DNA of 28,563 nucleotides from Thiopseudomonas acetoxidans (GCF_030362935.1 NZ_JAUCDY010000018.1:1-28563), one strand, 5' to 3'. Shown: positions 8,544 to 16,586, numbered from the stretch's first letter. The notes: generated by a model from the sequence alone, not told the origin. Made by a program: numbers and translations.

Positions 8544-9698
8544 TTAATGCGCCTCCAGCACTGGGCGTACACTTTGACCAAGCTGTTTGACATCATCAGG
8601 CAACACCAGCTGCGTGCCGGCAGTAATTCCCTTTATCACCTCAACGGCAGTGGTGCTTTGCAGTCCCAGTTCAATCGACGTTAACGCCGTTTTGCCATCA
8701 ATCAAGGTATACACCTGCCAGCCTTGTTCGGTGTGCCAGATATAGTCCTTAGGGACCAACAGCGCTTGCTGTTTTTGCGCGGTCAATATACTCACCGATA
8801 CGGTCATGCCCTGACGCAAGCGCGCCTCGCTATCCTGCACCTGCAAATGCACATCCAAGGTCCCGCTACTCTCATCCACAGCGGGTGCAATAAAGCTGAC
8901 TGTGGCAGGCAACTCATGCTCTGGCCATGCATCAGCAATTACTACTGCGGACTGGCCAAGCTGTAAAGGTGCCATATACTTTTCATCTACCGCAGCAACA
9001 ATTTCCAAGCCATCCAAGCGAGCGATCTCCAACAGCACTTTACCCGGCTGCACCTGATCACCCGGCTCAACATTACGCGTTTGTACCCGTCCTGCAAAAG
9101 GAGCGCTAATCTGGGTTTTATCTAAATTAGCCTTAGCCGATTGCAAACGTTGCTGTAAGAGACGCTCTTCGTCACCACCGGGCTGTAACGAGCGCACTAA
9201 TAACTCTGCGCGCGTTAAGCTGGTTTTCCGGGTTTTGGCTAAGCTCTGCGCTTGCTCACTTTGCTCGGTAGATAGCATGCCCTGCTCAGCTAATTGCGCT
9301 CGCCGTTGCGCCTCTCGCTGCGCTTGTTGATAGGCTAAACGCGCCTCAGCCAAGGACTCTAACGCTTGCGGATAGAGCTGGTTGGTGAGCTGCGCTAAGG
9401 CTGTTTGCGCTTGTTGGTACTGGGCAAGCCATTCTTCTCGATGCAGACTAATTAACGGATCACCTGCTTGCACCTGATCGCCTTCGCGAACAAAACGCTC
9501 TGCCACTGTGCCTGTAATCTCTGCGCCGATGCGCGCCAGCGATTGATAGCGCACCTGCCCACTGGCTACCACCCACTGCTCAAGCGGCAACATTTGCGCC
9601 GTGATAACACGCACCGGTGTTCCGCGCCAAGTTTTAAACGCACTAAAACCAACACCTAAAGCCAGCGCAAGTACCACTAAAACTATTATTCGACGCAT
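8544..9698 (-). CDS. Periplasmic adaptor subunit (MacA/HlyD-type)
   Basis: A 384-residue membrane fusion protein. An N-terminal anchor helix (about 3-22) is followed by a beta-barrel/lipoyl half-motif with VASGQVRYQSLARIGAEITGTV-type sequence, a long Gln/Ala-rich coiled-coil hairpin (about 95-190, many LAQ and AEA repeats), and the second lipoyl half with ISAPFAGRVQTRNVEPGDQV near 195-215. Such proteins link an inner-membrane transporter to an outer-membrane channel; no TolC-like gene is present here, so a shared channel would be needed. It is the first gene of the operon with the permease and ATPase. Confidence 0.93.
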   Translation of the reverse strand: MRRIIVLVVLALALGVGFSAFKTWRGTPVRVITAQMLPLEQWVVASGQVRYQSLARIGAEITGTVAERFVREGDQVQAGDPLISLHREEWLAQYQQAQTALAQLTNQLYPQALESLAEARLAYQQAQREAQRRAQLAEQGMLSTEQSEQAQSLAKTRKTSLTRAELLVRSLQPGGDEERLLQQRLQSAKANLDKTQISAPFAGRVQTRNVEPGDQVQPGKVLLEIARLDGLEIVAAVDEKYMAPLQLGQSAVVIADAWPEHELPATVSFIAPAVDESSGTLDVHLQVQDSEARLRQGMTVSVSILTAQKQQALLVPKDYIWHTEQGWQVYTLIDGKTALTSIELGLQSTTAVEVIKGITAGTQLVLPDDVKQLGQSVRPVLEAH

Positions 9699-9810
9699 AG
9701 ATCAGTAACGCTCTTTTGGATTCCCGATGAGAGGAATAAAGCAAGAATTCATTCACCGCCTTACTTTATCAAAATATATAGCAAACAGGTTTGTACCAGC
9801 GCATTTGCCG

Positions 9811-9829
9811 CAGCCAAACGGTTTGGCTG
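9811..9829. terminator. Perfect inverted repeat past the CvfB-like gene
   Basis: CAGCCAAAC and GTTTGGCTG form a 9-bp stem around a single base, one base beyond the stop codon of the leftward gene. It could fold as a terminator hairpin, but no T-run follows in the leftward direction; TTTATTT follows only when read rightward. The single-base loop means the real loop would open the inner pairs. Confidence 0.45.
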
Positions 9830-9830
9830 T

Positions 9831-10673
9831 TTATTTGAGTTCAATATGGGTAGGAAAAATCTCAATCAAACCTTGCTTGTAGAGTTGGCCGATGGCTTTT
9901 TTGTAATTGCCCTTGCTCACGCCAAAGCGCTCAGCAATAGCCTGCGCCGAGCTTTTATCGCTTAGCTCTAAACGCCCATCATTGTCAGCCAGCGCGGCTA
10001 AAATCTGCTCGCTTAGATGATCACGTACTTCTTGCCCCTGCAACTGTAGACTCAGACTTAGACGGCCATCTTCACGTACTTCCCTGATATAACCCGGCAG
10101 GCGCTGACCTATACGCACCGGCTGAAACACTTCGTAATGATGCAAAAGACCCAGATACTGCTTATCCACCAAACAGGTAAAACCCAGATCGGTACGCTCA
10201 GCTACCAACAGTTTTACCGGATCATTCACCGCATAGCCCGCGTCCTCAACTGTGCTTTTGGCAAAGCGATCCAACTGAGCTGAAGCCACCAAGCGTCCGG
10301 TATGCACATCTTGGTAAACAAATACCACAACCGAGTCACCCACCTGTACGGGGCGTTTTTCTTCAGAGTGCGGCATCAGCAAGTCTTTGCTTAACCCCCA
10401 ATCCAAAAAAATACCCGTACGGTTAATATCCACCACCTGCAAACTAGCAAATTGACCTAGCATGACCTTAGGCGTGCGACCTGTGGCAACAATACGATCT
10501 TCACTATCATAATAAATGAACACGTCCAGCCACTCGCCGGGTTCGGTATCAGCGTTTTTGGGGATCTCGCGCCGTGGCAACAGGATCTCGCCGGAGTCGC
10601 CATCATCAAGATACAGGCCAAAATCAACGTGATGACTGACTTGCAGTCGGTTTATTTGCCCAACACTAACCAT
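9831..10673 (-). CDS. CvfB-like S1 RNA-binding protein
   Basis: A 280-residue protein of the CvfB/YitL family, with S1-type RNA-binding domains and a C-terminal winged helix. The N-terminal VGQINRLQVSHHVDFGLYLDDG and the second S1-like segment LQVVDINRTGIFLDWGLSKDLLMP are characteristic. The tail (about 225-280) reads as a winged helix, AIAERFGVSKGNYKKAIGQL. The start at 10673 has AAAAGG nine bases upstream and matches the family N terminus; an upstream ATG at 10712 would add 13 unusual residues. In Firmicutes the family affects virulence-factor expression; the role in this lineage is not established. It stands alone between the ABC operon and zapE. Confidence 0.92.
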   Translation of the reverse strand: MVSVGQINRLQVSHHVDFGLYLDDGDSGEILLPRREIPKNADTEPGEWLDVFIYYDSEDRIVATGRTPKVMLGQFASLQVVDINRTGIFLDWGLSKDLLMPHSEEKRPVQVGDSVVVFVYQDVHTGRLVASAQLDRFAKSTVEDAGYAVNDPVKLLVAERTDLGFTCLVDKQYLGLLHHYEVFQPVRIGQRLPGYIREVREDGRLSLSLQLQGQEVRDHLSEQILAALADNDGRLELSDKSSAQAIAERFGVSKGNYKKAIGQLYKQGLIEIFPTHIELK

Positions 10674-10816
10674 TGTTTGATACCTTTTCTGATCGCTAAA
10701 TAAACCTATCATACAGCCTTAGCGGACGGCTGTACGGGCAGTACTGCTGATATTTCTTGCCTGTTTTTAGTCACGCTGCGGCTCAAGAATGTGCCTAGCC
10801 TATCATCCAACAGTGC

Positions 10817-11908
10817 TTATGGCTTATGTGGTCGCGCCAAAAACTCATGGGACTGCATTTCCAGTAAGCGACTTAGAGTGCGCTGGAACTCAAATTGCAG
10901 ACGATTACCGGTGTAAAGGTCTTTGAGCTCCACTTCAGCCGAGATAATCAGCTTAACGTTACGATCGTAGAACTCATCTACTAAGTTAATAAAGCGGCGC
11001 GCAATGTCTTCGTTTTTACTGCTCATTTGTTCCACGCCAGACAGAATCACGGCGCTATAGATTTTACCCAGTTCGATATAGTCATTTTGGCTGCGTGGCC
11101 CGTCACAGATGGCGCGAAAATCAAACCATGCCACATCGTTACCGACCTTACGGGCAATAATTTCTCGATTTTCGACGGTTAACACTTCGTTTTCAAGAAT
11201 TTTGCAATTCTCTAGCAGTAAACTGCGAAAGCTTTGCTCCAGCTTGGCATCCACCTCTGCTGATAACGGCCAGTGGTACAGCTCTGCTTGCTCCAAAGCG
11301 CGTAAACGGTAGTCAATGCCGCTGTCCACGTTAACCACTTCGGTATGCTCTTTAAGCAATGCAATTGCCGGTAAAAAACGCGCGCGCTGCAAGCCGTCTT
11401 TATATAGGCCATCGGGCACAATGTTGGAGGTAGCGACTAGAGTCACGCCGTTTCTAAACAACTCTTCCATGAGGCCGCCCAAAATCATGGCGTCGGTAAT
11501 ATCTGAGACAAAAAACTCATCAAAACAAATCACCCGCGCCTCACTAGCAAAACGCTTAGCCACGATAACCAATGGGTTTTTTTCGCCTGCTAGACTACGT
11601 AACTCCTCGTGTACACGCTTCATAAAGCGATGAAAATGAGTGCGCATTTTCTGTTCAAACGGCAGCGCTTCAAAAAAAGTATCGACCAAATAGGTTTTGC
11701 CACGCCCCACACCACCCCAAAAATACAAACCTTTAATGGGCTGCAGATTTTTACGACCCAGCATAATGCTGAGCCGACTTTGCTTTGGTGCTTCAGTTAG
11801 AAGATCATCGTACAACCGCTGTAAGTGCCTTACTGCGTTCTCTTGGGCTGCATCGCGGAAAAAATCCGGACGCTTTAAATCTTCTTGGTAGCGTTCTAAT
11901 GGAGTCAT
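10817..11908 (-). CDS. zapE: Cell division protein ZapE (AFG1-like ATPase)
   Basis: A P-loop ATPase that associates with the Z ring. The 363-residue protein begins TPLERYQEDLKRPDFFRDAAQ, typical of the family. Walker A GGVGRGKT is at residues 65-72, followed by FHRFMKRVHEEL; Walker B ICFDEFFVSDITDAMIL lies near 131 and TSNIVPDGLYKDGLQRARFLP provides the sensor and arginine-finger region. Length and motifs are intact. It is the last housekeeping gene before the accessory region; 185 bases between it and the transposon hold no gene that I can recognise. Confidence 0.95.
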   Translation of the reverse strand: MTPLERYQEDLKRPDFFRDAAQENAVRHLQRLYDDLLTEAPKQSRLSIMLGRKNLQPIKGLYFWGGVGRGKTYLVDTFFEALPFEQKMRTHFHRFMKRVHEELRSLAGEKNPLVIVAKRFASEARVICFDEFFVSDITDAMILGGLMEELFRNGVTLVATSNIVPDGLYKDGLQRARFLPAIALLKEHTEVVNVDSGIDYRLRALEQAELYHWPLSAEVDAKLEQSFRSLLLENCKILENEVLTVENREIIARKVGNDVAWFDFRAICDGPRSQNDYIELGKIYSAVILSGVEQMSSKNEDIARRFINLVDEFYDRNVKLIISAEVELKDLYTGNRLQFEFQRTLSRLLEMQSHEFLARPHKP

Positions 11909-12073
11909 AATGGTGTCGATGTATTAACAAAAACAGGGGCGTAACTTTAACCATGCAACAATCAATTGGCAATCTTTGCGCCAATAGAAGCGCTTAAGAG
12001 CGGTGCTTTTTTAACCCTTCTTTATCAGGACAAAAGCATCTTCCATGCAGCAGAGCTCATGTTGCCACTGATA

Positions 12074-12230
12074 GCAAGATGCCTGTCCAAGTTTTGACAT
12101 CCTCACCGCCCTAAAGAGGCGGTGATTCCTACTGCTAGACGGCCATGCCCGACCGCGAGAATGTTCTTGGCCGCGTTTATATCACGGTCGCTGTGCGTGA
12201 CACCACACGCACTGCACGTCCATTCTCTGA
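12074..12230 (-). ncRNA. Probable omega (reRNA) guide RNA of the tnpB element
   Basis: In characterised IS200/IS605 elements the guide RNA scaffold overlaps the 3' end of tnpB and the right end, and the guide is the host sequence just past the end. By that rule the scaffold here ends near 12094 with the 8-bp hairpin inside it, and about 20 bases at 12074-12093 (leftward AAACTTGGACAGGCATCTTG) would be the guide. The upstream boundary is a guess. Confidence 0.45.
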
Positions 12231-13285
12231 TTCCAAGCCCTGCGATACCTCTCGGCCTGCTATCGGGCAGTGCGCCACAACAGCTACAGGTTTGGGTGGT
12301 GTATGCCTCGTTCACTTCCTTAAAAACAATGCCTGCGTGAGCGCATTTATAGTCCAACATTGTTTTTAATTGACCCCAGCCAGCATCCAATACTGACTTA
12401 GCCATCTTGGTTTTAGCGAGTTTTAAACTACTGACATTGCCCACATAGATCTCACCGCAGCGGTTGACCAGCTCGCGGCTGAACTTGTGCAGCGTATCTT
12501 TTCTACGGTTAGCGATTTTCGCATGAATAGTTTTAACTTGGGTTTTATTCCTAGCCCGTTGCGCTATGGCTAACTTTTCCTCAAGCCCACGATAGAAGCG
12601 TCCCGCTTCCAGCTTTGTACCGTCGGAACAGGTGGCGGTATCCGTTAAGCCTAGATCAATACCGATACGGTCTTGGCCTTTGGGTGGCTCAACCTCCACA
12701 TCAACCACTACATTGAAGTACCAGCGGCCACGGGCATCTTCATTGAAGCTAGCAGAGCGAAACGTATATTGGCTCAAGCCGTAGCTGTCCCACACTTTAA
12801 AGTAGTGGCCATTGTGGTAGACCTGCCCATTTTTCCATTGGGCCGCGCCTGTGTTGACGGGAATCCAGCCCAGCGAGCGGCGTACACCGCCTGACTTGCG
12901 CCAGTTCAGCCGCGCCTTCTTAAACTGCTTGCGGCGCGTCGTGTACTCAACTGCAATACGTTGCACTGTTTGGCTGTGTAGCCCTAAGTCCTTACCTGCG
13001 CCATTGGTATATTTCTGAACATCATAGGCTGACAAAAACACACCACGCTCTTTAATCGAGCGCTGGCTCAACTCATTGACAAAGTTCCAGACGAAATTGA
13101 CGCTTCGAGCCATGCTATTAAGCAAGGGCAAATGCCTGTCTCGTACTCGGACTTTTAATGTTTTGGTGTGCTTTATCATGCTGTATATAATACCAGTACC
13201 AACCTATACTGCAAAAACATGAACAACCTATTAGGGGGCTGCTTACGTCGCCCTCGCTATCCATCCTCGCACTCAAAGTACGAGG
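12094..13285 (-). mobile_element. IS200/IS605-family element carrying tnpB only
   Basis: The right end is defined by comparing two copies in this window: both read leftward into GGATGTCAA and then diverge, so this copy ends near 12094. A perfect 8-bp hairpin (TCACCGCC / GGCGGTGA, 12103-12125) lies just inside. The left end is less certain: an imperfect hairpin with CCTCG / CGAGG arms at 13265-13285 lies where similarity to intI stops. No tnpA transposase is present, so mobility would need one in trans. The insertion coincides with loss of the intI 3' portion. Confidence 0.8.
12103..13179 (-). CDS. tnpB: RNA-guided endonuclease TnpB
   Basis: A 358-residue TnpB (OrfB) of the IS1341-like branch. 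RuvC-I Asp is D175 in IGIDLGLTDTATCSDG and the RuvC-III Asp is D333 in DRDINAAKNIL; a zinc ribbon is formed by C298/C301 and C322/C325. The usual RuvC-II Glu is missing: the corresponding segment is IYVGNVSSLKLAKT. Nearby E288 or E291 (FKEVNEAYTTQ) may substitute. The stop codon lies inside the right-end hairpin. A candidate promoter (TTGCAG, 16 bases, TATTAT; 13187-13214) ends seven bases before the ATG. The enzyme cuts DNA matching its guide and helps retain the element. Confidence 0.93.
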   Translation of the reverse strand: MIKHTKTLKVRVRDRHLPLLNSMARSVNFVWNFVNELSQRSIKERGVFLSAYDVQKYTNGAGKDLGLHSQTVQRIAVEYTTRRKQFKKARLNWRKSGGVRRSLGWIPVNTGAAQWKNGQVYHNGHYFKVWDSYGLSQYTFRSASFNEDARGRWYFNVVVDVEVEPPKGQDRIGIDLGLTDTATCSDGTKLEAGRFYRGLEEKLAIAQRARNKTQVKTIHAKIANRRKDTLHKFSRELVNRCGEIYVGNVSSLKLAKTKMAKSVLDAGWGQLKTMLDYKCAHAGIVFKEVNEAYTTQTCSCCGALPDSRPRGIAGLGIREWTCSACGVTHSDRDINAAKNILAVGHGRLAVGITASLGR

Positions 13286-13842
13286 CTTTCCGCGATTTTG
13301 GTAAACAGCGTCTGTGGCAGCAAGGTCGTGCGATCTTTACCGCCCTTGCTGCTGCGTATCATCAGGCGGTGCAGAGTAAAATCCACATCCTTGATGCGTA
13401 AACGACAGGCTTCGCTGACCCGCAGACCGGCCCCATACATGAGCGAAGCAATCAGCCGATGCGGGGGAGGCAGCTGGGCAATGACGGACATGGCTTCCTC
13501 ATGGGACAGCACCACCGGCAGCTTGCGTGGTTTTTTAGCACGAGCGATGCCGTCGATATGTTGCAAAGGCTGTTGCAGAACGTGCTTGTAAAGAAATACC
13601 AGCGCATTGAGCGCCTGGTTTTGGGTGGCCGCCGCTACATTCTGGTGTGTCGCCAGCCAGGTCAGAAACTGAGCGACTTCAGCTTCGGCCATGTCGCGGG
13701 GGTGGCGGAGTCGATGAAAGCGTATGAAATAGCGTATCCAGTACCAGTAGGTCTTTTCGGTACGCAGACTGTAGTGCTTGGTGCGGATAATTGCATGCAG
13801 CTGTTCGCGTAGCTTGAGTGCAGGCTTGGGTGTCTGGGGCAT
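13273..13842 (-). pseudogene. intI: Integron integrase IntI, 3' truncated
   Basis: A tyrosine recombinase of the integron type, cut short at 189 residues where about 320 are expected. The start at 13842 gives MPQTPKPALKLREQLHAIIR, typical of IntI, with AAGGA upstream. The core-binding domain (HYSLRTEKTYWYWIRYFIRFH) is intact. The catalytic domain retains Arg141 (YGAGLRVSEACRLR) and the lysine loop SSKGGKDRTTLLP, but ends before the IntI-specific insertion, the H-x-x-R box and the nucleophilic Tyr. The last ten codons (FTKIAESLVL) look like transposon left-end sequence. The missing part is not found on the far side of the tnpB element (11909-12093), so insertion was accompanied by deletion. 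It should be inactive. Confidence 0.92.
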
Positions 13843-13857
13843 AGCAATTTCCTTTTG

Positions 13858-13873
13858 CTGTATGGATAAACAG
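13858..13873. promoter_or_regulatory. LexA box in the intI promoter
   Basis: CTGTATGGATAAACAG fits the LexA consensus CTG-N10-CAG with nearly all of the preferred inner bases. It lies 16 bases before the intI start and overlaps the likely -10 element, as in SOS-controlled integron integrases. Confidence 0.85.
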
Positions 13874-13893
13874 TATTTTGCTGGTGAAGGCAA
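13865..13893 (-). promoter_or_regulatory. Candidate intI promoter (PintI)
   Basis: Read leftward: TTGCCT, 17 bases, TTTATC. The -10 lies inside the LexA box, and the intI ribosome site AAGGA follows. Assigned by spacing and position only. Confidence 0.5.
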
Positions 13894-13932
13894 GGCGGGT
13901 CAAGCGAAAATAATCTATCAAAAAGTATGGTC

Positions 13933-13961
13933 TTGTAACGGGTTGATCCCTATGGTCTAAT
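13933..13961 (+). promoter_or_regulatory. Candidate cassette promoter (Pc)
   Basis: Read rightward: TTGTAA, 17 bases, TCTAAT. It lies between intI and the first cassette, where Pc is expected, and would drive the proximal cassettes. The match to consensus is weak. Confidence 0.35.
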
Positions 13962-13974
13962 CGGGCAATCAAAA

Positions 13975-14046
13975 TTTATTCGCATCGGGTTATACCGACT
14001 TCACGATGATTGGCTTATGTGGAAGGCGGTTTAATACATGTTAGGC
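13975..14046 (+). other. Probable attI site
   Basis: The core GTTAGGC at 14040-14046 is about 200 bases upstream of intI, the usual place for attI, and matches the cores ending the attC sites. Crossover would fall after G14040, so cassette 1 begins at 14041. The left limit is set by typical attI size. A second core-like word, GTTGAGC at 14097, is less favoured. Confidence 0.55.
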
Positions 14047-14169
14047 TTTGGGGAGCGGCTTGCCAGAGCCGCGACGGGTGGCAATGTGGGATTATGGTTG
14101 AGCTCGATCACCTGACGAGCATATCGGTGTCAAGCGAAGCCTATAACTAGTACTAAGAATGGGGGGGTT

Positions 14170-15132
14170 ATGAAAGGTGTAGTTGGCAGAGTCTGCGCGA
14201 TGATGACTGCCTTGGCTGGCGTTGTGGGGGTTGTCAACGACTTGATTAGTCCAATCCTCGCGCTTGCCGGCTACGCGCTTGCTGCCGTCGGGGTTATCTT
14301 GAGCGCTTCAGTTATTGTTGCGTGTGTGCCCCCGCTTGGTCGGGCGCTTCGCAACATTCCTGCCCCAGGTGTGGTGAGGCAATTCTTTAGCGATTACTGG
14401 GCCGCGCCTTTTATTATTGGCCAGCTTCTCTTTGGTGCTGTTTTGCTCGGGAGCCATTATGCAACCCTGCAATCGGCTGATTCCGGTGGCGTCGTTGCCA
14501 CGGTCTTTCCAGTCGTGAAGGATTGGCAAGAAAAGCTCGGCGCAATCGAAGTTTCAGCTGCCAAGATAGAAGAAAATACTGGTCGATCTGCAGTCGCGGC
14601 TGAGAGCCTTGACAAAAAGGCAGACAATTTCAAGCGCGAGGTGAGTGAGGATCCTCAAAAAGAGCTTATGAATCGAGGGGTGGCCTGGACGGATCAGTCA
14701 TTTGGTCAGGCACTAATGCGGTCAGACGTAAAGGTCGTCGAGCTGTTTGTGCGCGCTGGCTGGAACATTCGCAGCGCATTTAATCCAGAGGACGGTGGCA
14801 GTGCTATTGGATATTACGCTTTCTTGGGAGACACGTCGGATAAAGTCGCTGTTGGGAAAATAGTGGACCTCCTGACTTCTAGAGGCTTGTCTATGCGGGA
14901 GCCGGTTGCCAGGTTTCGCGGCGTCACAGCGCTCAGCCTTCCTGCTGCAGCGGCAAGTGGGTGCAACCGGGTTCTCTTGGAGGTCCTCTTAGAAAAAGGT
15001 GCACGCGCCAGCGATGTTCGCAGTGAACTGAAATCGGCGTGGAACGGATATATCTCCGCCCCGGACGACAGCCCGCATTATGCGCCCTGCACTCAGGACA
15101 AGGCACGGATAGAGAAGCTTCTCGGTCTTTAA
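14170..15132 (+). CDS. Cassette 1: membrane protein with ankyrin-like C-terminal region
   Basis: A 320-residue protein I do not recognise as a named family. The N-terminal third has two or three hydrophobic segments (about 12-34, 36-54 and 74-96). A helical, charged stretch follows (about 115-160). The C-terminal half reads like degenerate ankyrin repeats: alternating short helices and turns such as GQALMRSDVKVVELFVRAGWNI, VGKIVDLLTSRGLSM and NRVLLEVLLEKGARA. This suggests a membrane-anchored protein-interaction module. It is the first cassette behind attI, so Pc would express it best, though 129 bases of leader precede the ATG. The preceding G7 run may act as the ribosome site. Function unknown. 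Confidence 0.82.
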   Translation: MKGVVGRVCAMMTALAGVVGVVNDLISPILALAGYALAAVGVILSASVIVACVPPLGRALRNIPAPGVVRQFFSDYWAAPFIIGQLLFGAVLLGSHYATLQSADSGGVVATVFPVVKDWQEKLGAIEVSAAKIEENTGRSAVAAESLDKKADNFKREVSEDPQKELMNRGVAWTDQSFGQALMRSDVKVVELFVRAGWNIRSAFNPEDGGSAIGYYAFLGDTSDKVAVGKIVDLLTSRGLSMREPVARFRGVTALSLPAAAASGCNRVLLEVLLEKGARASDVRSELKSAWNGYISAPDDSPHYAPCTQDKARIEKLLGL

Positions 15133-15247
15133 AAAGTCCAGGGGAAACAACAGGTCCAGCTTCAATCTGTCGATCTATGAGAACGAAGACGCTTGGGTTC
15201 AACTTTCAAGCGAAAAAATCATAAGCCACGAAAAACAAAGAGAAGAT

Positions 15248-15310
15248 GCCTAACAAAAGCGTGGAGCGCGACGGCTGCTACGCAGCCGCGGCTCACGCTT
15301 GGCGTTAGCA
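15248..15310 (+). other. attC of cassette 1
   Basis: 63 bp; R'' GCCTAAC and R' GTTAGCA. The inner arms AAGCGTGGAGC and GCTCACGCTT pair, and a central CGGCTGC...GCAGCCG stem folds. Confidence 0.9.
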
Positions 15311-15425
15311 GTCAAGAAGATTGCGTGATTGATGGCAAAGCGGTCAAAACCCTGATCTGCACGGTGTGGCAGCACGAGTGCGCGCCATGAAATACTAACT
15401 ACAAAGACAAATTGGATAGCAAGAA

Positions 15426-16487
15426 ATGAAACCGATAACAATACTGATGATCTTTATAGGTTGTTTGGCTGGTTCTGGCTGTGCCTCAGCTGGCAGCCCA
15501 TCGCCTACGCCACAGGCGAAAACGGCCAACAGCTCAGCAAGTTTGTTCCAGTCGGCTGCGTCAGCTTACGAGCGTAAAAATTATCCGGTCGCATTGAAGA
15601 TTTTTACGAAATTAGCCGAACAGGGAGACGCTAACGCGCAGCTCAACCTTGGGGTCATGTATGCCAACGGCGAAGGGGTTCCTAAGAACGCATCGCAGGC
15701 GGTGACGTGGTTTCGCAAGGCCGCCGAACAGGGATACGCTAAAGCGCAGTTCAGCCTTGGGGTCATGTATGCCAGCGGCGAAGGGGTTCCCAGAAGCGCA
15801 TCGCAGGCGGTGACGTGGTATCGCAAGGCCACCGAACAGGGATACGCTAAAGCGCAGTTCAACCTTGGGGGCATGTATCAGCGTGGCGAAGGGGTTTCCA
15901 AAGATATGGCGCAGGCGGTGACGTGGTATCGCAAGGCCGCCGAACAGGGAGTCGCTCAAGCGCAGTTCAACCTTGGGCTCATGTATTACAAAGGAGAAGG
16001 GGTTCTAAGGAGCGCATCGCAGGCGGTGACGTGGTATCGCAAGGCCGCCGAACAGGGAGTCGCTCAAGCGCAGTTCAACCTTGGGAACATGTATTACAAC
16101 GGCGAAGGGGTTTCCAAAGATATGGCGCAGGCGGTGACATGGTATCGCAAGGCCGCCGAACAGGGATACGCCAGAGCGCAGTTCAACCTTGGGGTCATGT
16201 ATGCCAGCGGCGAAGGGGTTCCCAGAAGCGCATCGCAGGCGGTGACGTGGTATCGCAAGGCTGCCGAACAGGGATACGCCAGTGCGCAGTTCAACCTTGG
16301 GGTCATGTATGCCAACGGCGAAGGGGTTCCCAAGGATTATGTTCAAGCTGCGAAATGGTTCTACTTGGGGAAGGCCAATGGCTGGGAAGCAGATAAGGCC
16401 ATTCGGCAAATCGAATCGATGATGTCCCATCAGCAAATCGAACAGGCGCAGGCTTTGGCTGGTGAGTGGTGGCAGAGCCATCACTGA
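15426..16487 (+). CDS. Cassette 2: Sel1-repeat protein, probable lipoprotein
   Basis: A 353-residue Sel1-like (TPR-related) protein. The N terminus (MKPITILMIFIGCLAGSGC) is a signal peptide with a weak lipobox, so export and perhaps lipidation are likely. Seven complete 36-residue Sel1 repeats follow (about residues 70-322), each with A-x-AQFNLG-x-MY-x-x-GEGV and QAVTWYRKAAEQG, preceded by a half repeat and closed by a variant DYVQAAKWFYLGKANG. The helical C-terminal tail is unrelated. Sel1 proteins serve as interaction scaffolds, in some cases in envelope or host-contact functions; no partner is evident here. The repeats are nearly identical at DNA level. No strong ribosome site is seen. Confidence 0.9.
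   Translation: MKPITILMIFIGCLAGSGCASAGSPSPTPQAKTANSSASLFQSAASAYERKNYPVALKIFTKLAEQGDANAQLNLGVMYANGEGVPKNASQAVTWFRKAAEQGYAKAQFSLGVMYASGEGVPRSASQAVTWYRKATEQGYAKAQFNLGGMYQRGEGVSKDMAQAVTWYRKAAEQGVAQAQFNLGLMYYKGEGVLRSASQAVTWYRKAAEQGVAQAQFNLGNMYYNGEGVSKDMAQAVTWYRKAAEQGYARAQFNLGVMYASGEGVPRSASQAVTWYRKAAEQGYASAQFNLGVMYANGEGVPKDYVQAAKWFYLGKANGWEADKAIRQIESMMSHQQIEQAQALAGEWWQSHH
15636..16391 (+). repeat. Seven tandem 108-bp repeats within the Sel1 gene
   Basis: The word GCGCAG recurs exactly every 108 bases at 15636, 15744, 15852, 15960, 16068, 16176 and 16284. Middle units alternate between RSASQ- and SKDMAQ-coding variants, giving a 216-bp higher-order period. Confidence 0.93.
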
Positions 16488-16505
16488 TAAAAATGCTGAT
16501 AGAAC

Positions 16506-16563
16506 TGCTAACAAGACAATGCAGCGGACGCGCTATGCGCGCCGCTGATTTCTAGCGTTAGAT
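16506..16563 (+). other. attC of cassette 2
   Basis: 58 bp; R'' TGCTAAC and R' GTTAGAT, with a strong CAGCGG...CCGCTG stem around CGCGC/GCGCG. Confidence 0.9.
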
Positions 16564-16586
16564 TGCAACCATAGATAGGAGAAAAA

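Noticed and set aside
11990..12026. Possible rightward terminator near GCGGTGCTTTTTT
   Set aside because: The stem is weak and no rightward gene precedes it.
12122..12894. Plus-strand frames opposite tnpB
   Set aside because: They have no motif and mirror the tnpB coding sequence.
14055..14072. GCGGCT / AGCCGC hairpin as an extra attC or terminator
   Set aside because: No R''/R' pair flanks it and no T-run follows.
14097..14103. GTTGAGC as the attI crossover
   Set aside because: It fits the core pattern, but GTTAGGC at 14040 agrees better with the TTAG-type starts of many cassettes here. Not fully excluded.
15636..16391. Regular repeats that could suggest a CRISPR array
   Set aside because: The 108-bp units are contiguous coding repeats without spacers, in frame in a Sel1 protein.
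15581..16514. Long open frames on the minus strand and in other frames across the Sel1 gene
   Set aside because: They repeat the same period as the Sel1 units and are by-products of the repeats.
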